DNA of 7,728 nt from an uncultured Chloroflexota bacterium (lineage in GTDB: Bacteria > Chloroflexota > Dehalococcoidia > UBA3495), in the NCBI GenBank assembly GCA_913031095.1, contig CAJWGH010000044.1, forward strand, positions 1 through 7,728, in the 5' to 3' direction. Below are positions 1 through 5,774 of the stretch, one piece after another. A program made the translations under genes and the position numbers. How positions within the stretch are numbered: position 1 is the first letter of the stretch; the number at the start of each line of letters is the position of its first letter. The notes beneath the pieces were generated by a model, which saw only the letters and a list, made by a program, of their open reading frames with translations, did no database searches and was not told the origin of the DNA.

Positions 1-803
1 CAGAGGTTGGAGTTACCAGCTATTGTCACTACGATTTGGCCTTGCCGGACACCGGTTCCGGTGTCGCCCACCGAACCCGATGTGGACATGTTACTGCCCA
101 AGCTAGATGCCACGTCGGCGATAGCCATCATGATGGGCTCCGGGTGGCCAACGGCCCTGATCTGGCGGGGAGACTCGCCAGCGAACACGGTGACTGTGCT
201 CTCTTTGTGAGAGAAACCACGCTCCACGTGCAACGGCGTCCAATGAGTCTCGGTGTCGGCTTCGGCGATGCAATAGGTGTACTTGCCTGGGTGGCCGATG
301 ACGCTCCGGTCAAAGACGCCAGGTATGGCGGCGCAGGCGTTCATCAAGATTAACCGCACAGCCCGGCCGATGGTGGCATTGGCCCGGTTACCGGGGCCGA
401 ATAGGTTGTTACGTGAGTTAATATTTAGTTCTTTCGCCATCGGGCCGTTCACGATCGACAATATGGCGGAGCCGCCCATGCTGGAAGACGGGCCTACAAG
501 GTTAAAGATGGGCTCCAACATGGCTTCGGTGGCGGCCAACACCACCGGCATGTACTCTGGTAGACATCCAGCCATCACCGCGTTGGAGGCTACCTTGCCG
601 ACGGTTATCTCGCGTCGGCGTTCAGGTAGTTCGCCGACTACCTCATCGGCAGGTCGGCCGGAATGTTCGATGAATTCTCCGACACGTTGTTCAGTGGGAG
701 GTACAACCGGTAGACCGTCGGTCCAGCCCAACTCATAGCAGCGCTCGATGGCCTCCAAGGCTGAGTCCCAATTGACAGTAGTGGTATCGCCTGGTTCAGG
801 CAA
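1..803 (-). CDS. Conserved protein of unassigned function (3' end cut by window edge)
   Basis: The frame is open from a TTG at 803 to the left edge: 267 codons with no stop, so the C-terminus is missing. TTG is chosen because a strong GGAGGA Shine-Dalgarno (811-816) sits 7 nt upstream and the first conserved block follows soon after. Visible blocks are GWTDGLPVVPPT (residues 26-37), NAVMAGCLPEYMPVV (74-88), SIVNGP (116-121), GPGNRANATIGRAVRL (136-151) and HPGKYTYCIAE (171-181). Cysteines are at 22, 80, 157 and 178. I see no signal peptide or membrane segment, so it is probably cytosolic. The Asn/Gly-rich blocks look strongly conserved and match, from memory, a family of unknown function sometimes found near short UGSC-motif (seleno)proteins; no such partner is visible here. 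I assign no reaction. It is separated from the upstream gene by a hairpin terminator and a 238-bp spacer, so it is probably transcribed separately. Confidence 0.8.
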   Translation of the reverse strand, partial: MPEPGDTTTVNWDSALEAIERCYELGWTDGLPVVPPTEQRVGEFIEHSGRPADEVVGELPERRREITVGKVASNAVMAGCLPEYMPVVLAATEAMLEPIFNLVGPSSSMGGSAILSIVNGPMAKELNINSRNNLFGPGNRANATIGRAVRLILMNACAAIPGVFDRSVIGHPGKYTYCIAEADTETHWTPLHVERGFSHKESTVTVFAGESPRQIRAVGHPEPIMMAIADVASSLGSNMSTSGSVGDTGTGVRQGQIVVTIAGNSNL

Positions 804-810
804 AGTAGTT

Positions 811-816
811 TCCTCC
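811..816 (-). promoter_or_regulatory. Ribosome binding site that fixes the TTG start at 803
   Basis: GGAGGA on the minus strand lies 7 nt before the TTG at 803-801. There is no ATG or GTG with a comparable Shine-Dalgarno at the head of this frame, so the site decides the start. Confidence 0.75.
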
Positions 817-974
817 GATTGATTCAAAACCTTCGTCGCTCACCTTCTTTCTAGGTGAACTGAAGAATCTGGTTGCCGTGGTGAGGGCACGTTTGGCTCA
901 GAGAAGGCGACCGGAAAACCAGCCTTATATGCTCCTAGCTATTCTAGTCTCTCAGAGAGGATGCCCGCTCTAAA

Positions 975-1000
975 CCTTGCCCCCTCAAGAGGGGGCAAGG
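975..1000 (-). terminator. GC-rich hairpin, probable intrinsic terminator of the propeller gene
   Basis: There is a perfect 10-bp inverted repeat (975-984 with 991-1000), extendable by one T-A pair, around a very short loop. It starts 42 nt past the stop codon at 1042. On the minus strand it is followed only by TTTAGAG, a weak U-tract; on the plus strand it is followed by GATCTTTT. Position and stem strength favour termination after the propeller gene, possibly in both directions. The rest of the 804-1041 spacer holds only weak short inverted repeats. Confidence 0.65.
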
Positions 1001-1041
1001 GATCTTTTCGAAGTTGGCCGATTACGGCTGACTGTCGTTAG

Positions 1042-1989
1042 CTACTTGGCCAGCGTGTACTTGGACAGCGATCGTAGTTCTTTGGGTGGGGTCATGTGGG
1101 ATCCGCGGATCGTGAAGGATACCTCAGCTACGTAGATGGAACCCTGGGAGTCTACGGCGATGCCATGAGGAGCTATGAATTGACCTGGCCCCTCCCCTTC
1201 GTTTACATCGCCGAACTGGCTGACCAGGTCGCCCTTCAGGTCGAATATGGAAACGCGGTGTCCTAGGCCTGGGGCATCGTCTACGCCGCCCATGCCGTTA
1301 AGCTCACCAACGTAGATATGTTCTCCCCAGAGGACCATCGAGTCAGGCCTGTGGATGTTGCTCCACATGGTCTGGAATTTGCCGTCAGTGTCGAAGATTT
1401 GAATCCGGTGGGCTTCACGGTCAACTACATACACGTTGGCGTTGCTGTCGATTGCTATGTTATGAGGGCGGATGAACTGGCCGGCGTCAATACCAGGGCT
1501 GCCCCAGGAGAACTTGTATTCGCCGGTACCGGTGTAGACGTGGATTCGGGAGTTGCCGTACCCGTCTGACACATATATATCGCCGTTCCCTGGGTGGATC
1601 GCGGCCGACGTGGGCCGGTTGAATGGCTCTCCACTCCAGCGTGCTGCGGGCTTGTTGCGTTCACCGATCTCCATCAGCTTCTCTCCGGAGGCACTGAACT
1701 TCTGGATGGTGTGTATACCGTCATCGGCGCAGAGTAGGGAGTCGTCGTGAGCTATGTAAAGGCCGTGGGTCCGGTCGGCGCTGAAGTCACCTTTCCCGAA
1801 TGACCGGATGTAGTTGCCGTCGCGGTCCAGAACGATGATCGGCTCCTCCCCGCGGGTGAGCACGAACACGTTGTCCTGTGAGTCTATGGCCACACCCGGA
1901 CATTCTTTGAAAGTCATGCCGCTGGGCAACTTGGCCCAGTCCGGAACAAAGTTATATCGGAAATCGCCCTTACCGTAGACGTCTGGCAT
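1042..1989 (-). CDS. NHL-repeat beta-propeller, peptidyl-alpha-hydroxyglycine alpha-amidating lyase (PAL)-like
   Basis: This 315-residue protein is built of about six NHL-type blades (repeats of GVAIDSQDNVFV type), that is, a six-bladed propeller. It has no signal peptide and no membrane segment, so it is probably cytosolic. Against the PAL core of animal PAM as I remember it, several blocks align well: TRG (Arg46, PAL Arg533), THGLYI (His75, His585), SDGYGNSRI (Tyr144, Tyr654), RPHNIAID (His176, His690), VVDREAHRIQIF (Arg191, Arg706) and APHGIAVD (His275, His786). The zinc histidines and catalytic Tyr and Arg therefore appear present. The disulphide Cys after the Tyr is Gly145, and the Asp after the last His is Gly276. 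PAL cleaves peptidyl-hydroxyglycine to an amide and glyoxylate; the bacterial substrate is unknown. The start is ATG 1989, with AAAGGTG spaced 6 nt; a GTG at 1998 overlaps that Shine-Dalgarno. The gene has its own promoter upstream. It could instead be a non-enzymatic NHL scaffold or a lactonase. Confidence 0.85.
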   Translation of the reverse strand: MPDVYGKGDFRYNFVPDWAKLPSGMTFKECPGVAIDSQDNVFVLTRGEEPIIVLDRDGNYIRSFGKGDFSADRTHGLYIAHDDSLLCADDGIHTIQKFSASGEKLMEIGERNKPAARWSGEPFNRPTSAAIHPGNGDIYVSDGYGNSRIHVYTGTGEYKFSWGSPGIDAGQFIRPHNIAIDSNANVYVVDREAHRIQIFDTDGKFQTMWSNIHRPDSMVLWGEHIYVGELNGMGGVDDAPGLGHRVSIFDLKGDLVSQFGDVNEGEGPGQFIAPHGIAVDSQGSIYVAEVSFTIRGSHMTPPKELRSLSKYTLAK

Positions 1990-1995
1990 GGTGTG

Positions 1996-2002
1996 CACCT
2001 TT
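1996..2002 (-). promoter_or_regulatory. Ribosome binding site favouring ATG 1989 over GTG 1998
   Basis: AAAGGTG on the minus strand ends 6 nt before the ATG at 1989-1987. The in-frame GTG at 1998-1996 lies inside this site and has no spaced Shine-Dalgarno of its own. The protein is therefore best read as 315 residues, not 318. Confidence 0.65.
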
Positions 2003-2083
2003 CGTTATCGAATTTTGGCTGCGGTTGCTGCCCGAACGGACGTGGAAACAAGCTTTGAGCGGCGTTATCCGACGGGCATGGAT

Positions 2084-2112
2084 ATCCTAAGTCTGGCCGA
2101 AACTGGTGTCAA
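2084..2112 (-). promoter_or_regulatory. Near-consensus sigma-70 promoter for the propeller gene
   Basis: On the minus strand a perfect -35 TTGACA (2112-2107), a 17-bp spacer and a -10 TAGGAT (2089-2084, 4 of 6 with the key TA..AT) lie between the VOC stop at 2156 and the propeller start at 1989. Transcription would begin near 2077, giving a leader of about 90 nt. This is the best-looking promoter in the window. It implies that the propeller gene can be expressed apart from the upstream VOC gene. Confidence 0.7.
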
Positions 2113-2155
2113 TGGCTAAGATGAGGCCTGTTTTAAAAGGCGTGGTTAGGTAGTG

Positions 2156-2524
2156 TCAGGTGGCGTTCGGGTCGACTTGGAAAAGACCGATGGGATTGCC
2201 CTCGGTGTCGTTACAGACGGCGGAATAACCGACCTCAGGGATGGCTATTTTGGGCCTCACCAGCGTGCCGCCATTGGCCTGGATTTTGGTTATAAAGTCG
2301 TCAACCGAAGCGACATCTATGAAGTTGACACCGGTGAAGCCGAATTCTGGTCGACCAGTGATGGCTCCATCGATGCCGGCCTCGCCTTCCCTACCTGTGA
2401 TGGCGAGCCAATAATCATCCGGCCCATCCCATTTATGCATATCCCAGCCAAAAACTTCAGAGTAGAACTTGGTAGCCCTCGCTAGCTCATCGGCATATAT
2501 TTCAAAATGTACAACGCGGGGCAA
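2156..2524 (-). CDS. VOC family (glyoxalase/dioxygenase-fold) small protein
   Basis: This 122-residue single-domain protein has two beta-alpha-beta-beta-beta modules. Module 1 (about residues 3-55) opens with RVVHFEIYADELARATKFY and FGWDMHKWDGPDDYWL; module 2 (about 63-117) contains GVNFIDVASVDDF and ends with NDTEGNPIGLFQ. This is the stand-alone 'glyoxalase/bleomycin resistance' subgroup of roughly 120 residues. His6 is at the usual first metal-ligand position, but the matching places in module 2 look like Asn67 and Gln116, so the usual His/Glu set is not clear and metal use is uncertain. The TTG start at 2524 is supported by a perfect AGGAGG 6 nt upstream. It lies 100 bp after the GMC gene with no evident terminator between, so it is probably last in the thiolase-GMC-VOC unit. 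The subgroup is mostly uncharacterised; isomerase, lyase or binding roles are all possible. Confidence 0.88.
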   Translation of the reverse strand: MPRVVHFEIYADELARATKFYSEVFGWDMHKWDGPDDYWLAITGREGEAGIDGAITGRPEFGFTGVNFIDVASVDDFITKIQANGGTLVRPKIAIPEVGYSAVCNDTEGNPIGLFQVDPNAT

Positions 2525-2530
2525 AATTGT

Positions 2531-2536
2531 CCTCCT
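2531..2536 (-). promoter_or_regulatory. Perfect AGGAGG ribosome binding site for a TTG start
   Basis: AGGAGG on the minus strand lies 6 nt before the TTG at 2524-2522. The protein's first strand (RVVHFEIYA) begins at residue 3, so a later start would remove the fold's first strand and the His6 position. Confidence 0.75.
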
Positions 2537-2624
2537 GGGGCGGTGTTAACTTGAAGGGAATCGCCCTATCCTGGCCTTCCTGAGTCGGGGCGGGAGACGG
2601 AACTTGTTAAAGGCTGACGGCTAG

Positions 2625-4220
2625 CTACTTCAGAACCTGCCCGCCTTCTCCCTTCAGGTAGTCGGCTGTCCGCAACGCCAGAGCCTGGATCGTCGGTGTA
2701 GGATTAATACAGGCACTGGTAGTGAAGATGCTGCCGTCAATGATGAATAGGTTGGAGACGTCATGGGTGCGCCCCCATCGGTCCACCACCGAGGTCTCTG
2801 GGTTTTCCCCCATCCGGGCGGTGCCCAGCAGATGCCAGCCAGCGTTACGGCGCAAGGGTTGAGCGACTGTCTTCTTAGCTCCAGCGGCCTCAAGAACCTC
2901 GGTGGCCCGGGCGACAGCGTGGTCTAGCATCTTGGACGTGTTTTCGCTGACGGTGTAGTGCAGCTTGGGCGCAGGGATGCCGTCGCTGTCGGTCAGTTCA
3001 GGGTCTAATGTGACCATGTTGTGTTCTTCGGGCAAGTCCTCGGTCATGATGGTGATGCTGATCATGTGCCCGAAGCGCTCCTTGAACTCGTCATGGTGAC
3101 TCTCGCCCCAGGCGATTTTTTGCCCCACTAGACTGCCGATGGCGGCCGGTAGCGGAGCGTCGGTGTACGCCAGGACCTGTAGGTCGTAACCTCGGACGAA
3201 ATCGTGGTCTGGGTTTGTCTCGTAGAACTCTTGGCTGAGCATTGTACTTCCCCTGGGGCCGCCGGGTTCTTCGTCAAGGTCTTGTTCGAAGATGCCCACA
3301 ACAGAACCTACTGGGTGATGCATAAGACACTTACCGACCAGGCCGCTGCTATTAGCCAGTCCGGTGGGGAACGAGGCAGATTTAGAGTTGAGCAGCAGAC
3401 GGGCGGTACCTACTCCGTTACAAGCTAGCACGACAACCTTGGCTCTTTGCTCCTTCAATTCACCGTCTTGGTAATAGAGCACTCCAGTAGCATTCCCGGA
3501 CTCGTCCACCGTTATCTCTCGGACCCTGGCGTAGGTCTCTAGCCTGGCGCCTCCCTTGATCGCAGGCGGCCAGTATGTAAGATCAGCGGAAGCAAACGAA
3601 CGCAGATAACCACCCACGTCAGGGTCTCTGTCATGATGACGGATGGACGAAATAGCGGTGTCGGAAGCCCACCAGTGCCAACCCAGCTTGTCGAAGGCCT
3701 TGGCCAACAACTGGCCGCTCTTTCTGATAGATAGAGGAGGACAGGGACGTTCCGGTTTCTCCGGATACGCCGGGTCTCCATTGAGCCCGGAGACACCCAT
3801 CATACGGTCGTTTTCATCGTAGTAGGGCTCAAGCTCTTCGTAGCTGACTGGCCAGTCGTCGGCCACTCCTTCTAGGGTCTTGACCCGGAAGTCGGATGGG
3901 TGGAAGCGCGGGAAATGGGCACCCCAGTGAATCAGGCTGCCTCCGACGGCGTTGTACATGAGCGGCGCGATCGGCGTCTCATCTTCGTTGATCGGATAGT
4001 CTTCCGGCAGGCCCCGAAATCCGGGGTCTGGATGGAAATCCGTCTGCCAATGTATATGGGCTGTGGCCTCCGATACGGGGAACGCGTCGGTGGGTACCCA
4101 TCCTCCCTGCTCCAGGCATACAACGTTGATGCCGGCCTGTGCCAGGCTCCAGGTGAACGCTGCGCCAGACGCTCCTGCTCCGACTACAAGTACGTCGGCG
4201 ATGTCATTGTTACTTGTCAT
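2625..4220 (-). CDS. GMC family FAD-dependent oxidoreductase
   Basis: This 531-residue flavoprotein probably oxidises an alcohol or aldose/polyol to a carbonyl compound. The N-terminal Rossmann motif GAGASG (14-19) is followed by Glu38 at the end of strand 2, the usual FAD ribose ligand. GGSLIHWG (93-100) is the flavin-contact segment typical of GMC enzymes. The C-terminal GMC domain holds GWHLLGTARMG (461-471) with the likely catalytic His463, then FIIDGSIF and NPTPTIQALALRTADYL (506-522) with Asn506 as the second active-site position. Length and motifs fit the gluconate 2-dehydrogenase large-subunit / choline dehydrogenase-like branch. There is no Tat or Sec signal and no visible cytochrome c or gamma subunit neighbour, so a soluble cytosolic enzyme with an unknown electron acceptor is most likely. 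ATG 4220 has GAGGT 6 nt upstream. It lies 100 bp after the thiolase stop and 100 bp before the VOC gene. The substrate cannot be inferred. Confidence 0.93.
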   Translation of the reverse strand: MTSNNDIADVLVVGAGASGAAFTWSLAQAGINVVCLEQGGWVPTDAFPVSEATAHIHWQTDFHPDPGFRGLPEDYPINEDETPIAPLMYNAVGGSLIHWGAHFPRFHPSDFRVKTLEGVADDWPVSYEELEPYYDENDRMMGVSGLNGDPAYPEKPERPCPPLSIRKSGQLLAKAFDKLGWHWWASDTAISSIRHHDRDPDVGGYLRSFASADLTYWPPAIKGGARLETYARVREITVDESGNATGVLYYQDGELKEQRAKVVVLACNGVGTARLLLNSKSASFPTGLANSSGLVGKCLMHHPVGSVVGIFEQDLDEEPGGPRGSTMLSQEFYETNPDHDFVRGYDLQVLAYTDAPLPAAIGSLVGQKIAWGESHHDEFKERFGHMISITIMTEDLPEEHNMVTLDPELTDSDGIPAPKLHYTVSENTSKMLDHAVARATEVLEAAGAKKTVAQPLRRNAGWHLLGTARMGENPETSVVDRWGRTHDVSNLFIIDGSIFTTSACINPTPTIQALALRTADYLKGEGGQVLK

Positions 4221-4238
4221 TTTCGTACCTCATATGCG

Positions 4239-4270
4239 TATGGGCACCCCGATTTCCCGGGATGCCCATA
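4239..4270 (-). other. Intercistronic 12-bp hairpin between thiolase and GMC genes
   Basis: TATGGGCA (minus strand 4270-4263) pairs perfectly with TGCCCATA (4246-4239). A U-G wobble and CCC/GGG extend the stem to 12 bp around an 8-nt loop, GGGAAATC. It lies 18 nt upstream of the GMC ATG, next to its Shine-Dalgarno (4227-4231). No T-run follows on either strand, so it is not a standard intrinsic terminator. It could stabilise the upstream message, guide processing or tune GMC translation. The palindrome could also be a protein-binding site. Confidence 0.6.
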
Positions 4271-4320
4271 CAGTTGTTCATATCCGTGCCGGCGGTTGAA
4301 AGCACTCAACTGTTCGTCTG

Positions 4321-5517
4321 CTACTTCCGCTCGAACATGGCAGCCACGCCTTGTCCTCCGCCCACGCACATTGTCTCCAGGCCGAATTGGGCGTCGCGCT
4401 GCTCCATCTCGTTCAACAAGGTCGTCAAGATGCGAGCGCCGGTGGCGGCGATGGGATGTCCCAGGGAAATACCCGAGCCATTAACGTTCAGGTTGTCCTC
4501 ATTGGGCAGCTTCCACTCGCGGAGTACCGCCAACACCTGGGCGGCGAATGCCTCGTTGAGTTCAATCACGCCCATATCTGTTAATGACATGCCAGTCTTC
4601 TCCATGAGCTTACTCACTGCGGGCACTGGACCGATTCCCATAGTTGCGGGGTGGCAGCCCGTGACTACCCAGCCCTTGAGGAACCCCATGGGCTCGAGGC
4701 CTAGTTCTTCCAGTTTGTCTTCAGCCACGACCATGCAGACTGATGCGGCGTCGTTCTGGCTGCTGGCGTTTCCGGCTGAGACCGAGCCGTCTTTCATCAC
4801 AGGACGTAGGCGGCCTAAGACTTCCATAGAGGAGTCGCCCCTGGGTCCTTCGTCCTTATCGAATATTAACGGGTCACCGCGACGCTGAGGAATTTCGATG
4901 GGTACGATCTGCGAGTCGAACTTGCCGGTTTCTTGGGCTGCAACTGCGCGCTGGTGACTGCGCAAGGAATACTCGTCCTGTTCTTCCCGGGAAATCTCAT
5001 ACTGTTTGGCCAGGTTCTCGGCGGTCTCCACCATTCCGCTGATATAGCCGAACCGGTCTTCTGGAGAGATAGTCTCTCGGGCTCGGGCCAAACGGTCGTG
5101 GAGTGTGACAGAGCCGAATCGAGCGCCCCAGCGGGATTCGTTTACATAAAACTCGGCGTTACTCATGCTCTCAACGCCGCCTGCAATTACAACGTCGGCA
5201 TTCTCGGTTTGAACCATCATGCAGGCGTTCAAGATGGCTTGGAGCCCCGAAGAACAGCGCCGGTCTAGTTGATAACCGGGCACTTCGATCGGAAGTCCGG
5301 CCTTGAGCAGAGCCAAACGGCCGATAGCCGGGTTCTCACCGCTGGGATACCCATGGCCCAGAATCACATCGTCCACTTTGGCCGGATCCAGCTTGCTACG
5401 CTCCAAGGTTTCTTTGATCACCGTGCAGGCTAGTTCTTCAGCTGGGATATCCTTGAGGGCTCCGCCGAAATTTCCCACGGCAGTCCTGACTGGTGAAACG
5501 ATGGCTACGCGTCGCAT
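4321..5517 (-). CDS. Thiolase family acetyl-CoA C-acyltransferase
   Basis: A complete 398-residue degradative/biosynthetic-type thiolase, normal in length for the family. It would catalyse thiolytic cleavage of a 3-ketoacyl-CoA or the reverse Claisen condensation. All catalytic parts are visible: nucleophile Cys88 in LDRRCSSGLQA, GGVESMSN (113-120), NEAFAAQ (321-327), His354 in SGISLGHPIAATGAR, and the acid/base Cys384 in ETMCVGGGQG. The DRRCSSG active-site wording differs slightly from the common DRMCGSG, without loss of any catalytic residue. The protein is soluble with no targeting signal. ATG 5517 has an AGGAG Shine-Dalgarno 6-7 nt upstream. It heads a likely transcript continuing into the GMC and VOC genes, with its own promoter at 5555-5584 just beyond the terminator of the upstream gene. 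Chain-length specificity, and whether it serves catabolism or acetoacetyl-CoA synthesis, cannot be told from the sequence. Confidence 0.95.
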   Translation of the reverse strand: MRRVAIVSPVRTAVGNFGGALKDIPAEELACTVIKETLERSKLDPAKVDDVILGHGYPSGENPAIGRLALLKAGLPIEVPGYQLDRRCSSGLQAILNACMMVQTENADVVIAGGVESMSNAEFYVNESRWGARFGSVTLHDRLARARETISPEDRFGYISGMVETAENLAKQYEISREEQDEYSLRSHQRAVAAQETGKFDSQIVPIEIPQRRGDPLIFDKDEGPRGDSSMEVLGRLRPVMKDGSVSAGNASSQNDAASVCMVVAEDKLEELGLEPMGFLKGWVVTGCHPATMGIGPVPAVSKLMEKTGMSLTDMGVIELNEAFAAQVLAVLREWKLPNEDNLNVNGSGISLGHPIAATGARILTTLLNEMEQRDAQFGLETMCVGGGQGVAAMFERK

Positions 5518-5554
5518 GATTACTCCTAGAAAGGCCCTGAAAATTGTCCCCGTA

Positions 5555-5584
5555 ATGATAACGGTTTTGCCGCGGATGTGTCGA
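5555..5584 (-). promoter_or_regulatory. Probable sigma-70 promoter of the thiolase-GMC-VOC unit
   Basis: On the minus strand TCGACA (5584-5579, 5 of 6) and TATCAT (5560-5555, 5 of 6) are separated by 18 bp. Start of transcription would be near 5548, leaving a leader of about 30 nt with the AGGAG site before ATG 5517. It lies directly downstream of the strong terminator at 5620-5677, which is where a new promoter is expected. Confidence 0.55.
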
Positions 5585-5619
5585 CTGAATAGGGTGCGTT
5601 TTGGTCAAATCCAAGTCCG

Positions 5620-5677
5620 AGAAAATAGAAAAAGGCCAAGTCTCGTTTGCTCTCTCGACAAAGAGACACGGCCTTTT
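5620..5677 (-). terminator. Strong intrinsic terminator of the threonine synthase-like gene
   Basis: On the minus strand AAAAGGCC (5677-5670) pairs with GGCCTTTT (5637-5630). Inside the stem, GTCTC pairs with GAGAC (5667-5663 with 5644-5640) and CAAA with TTTG (5659-5662 with 5646-5649), closing a 9-nt loop. The stem runs straight into a U-rich tail, TTTTTCTATTTTC, down to about 5621. The A-tract, GC stem and U-tract are the textbook form. It lies about 100 nt past the stop at 5775 and before the thiolase promoter, so it splits the two transcripts. The symmetric A/T tracts could give some function on the plus strand, where no gene is seen. Confidence 0.88.
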
Positions 5678-5774
5678 CATAGGGGTTTGGGAGAATTATG
5701 TTAACGGCTATGTCCTAGACGGAACAATGGGGTAATGTCAGCCCAGTCCCTTCCGAGTGCGCAAGAAAGCCGCT

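Noticed and set aside
277..738. 153-codon plus-strand open frame
   Set aside because: The opposite strand carries a conserved protein frame with a good Shine-Dalgarno; the plus translation shows no family features.
841..857. CACCT/AGGTG inverted repeat upstream of the left-edge gene
   Set aside because: Only a 5-bp stem with a 7-nt loop; too weak to support a function.
949..959. CTCTCAGAGAG palindrome as an operator
   Set aside because: Short, not tied to a recognisable promoter and with no second copy nearby; likely chance.
1996..1998. GTG at 1998 as start of the propeller gene
   Set aside because: The GTG lies inside the AAAGGTG Shine-Dalgarno; the ATG at 1989 has proper 6-nt spacing.
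2153..2485. 110-codon plus-strand open frame opposite the VOC gene
   Set aside because: The minus strand encodes a clear VOC protein with an AGGAGG-led start; the plus frame is its shadow.
2525..2624. Possible terminator between the GMC and VOC genes
   Set aside because: Only a loose GAAGG/CCTTC repeat with a long loop and no T-run was found; read-through is more likely.
3900..4484. 194-codon plus-strand open frame spanning the GMC/thiolase junction
   Set aside because: It runs antisense across two real genes and their spacer, and its translation is Cys/Arg-rich with no recognisable fold.
4214..4888. 224-codon plus-strand open frame opposite the thiolase
   Set aside because: It lies antisense to the fully conserved thiolase and its translation is low-complexity Ser/Pro/Arg with no motif.
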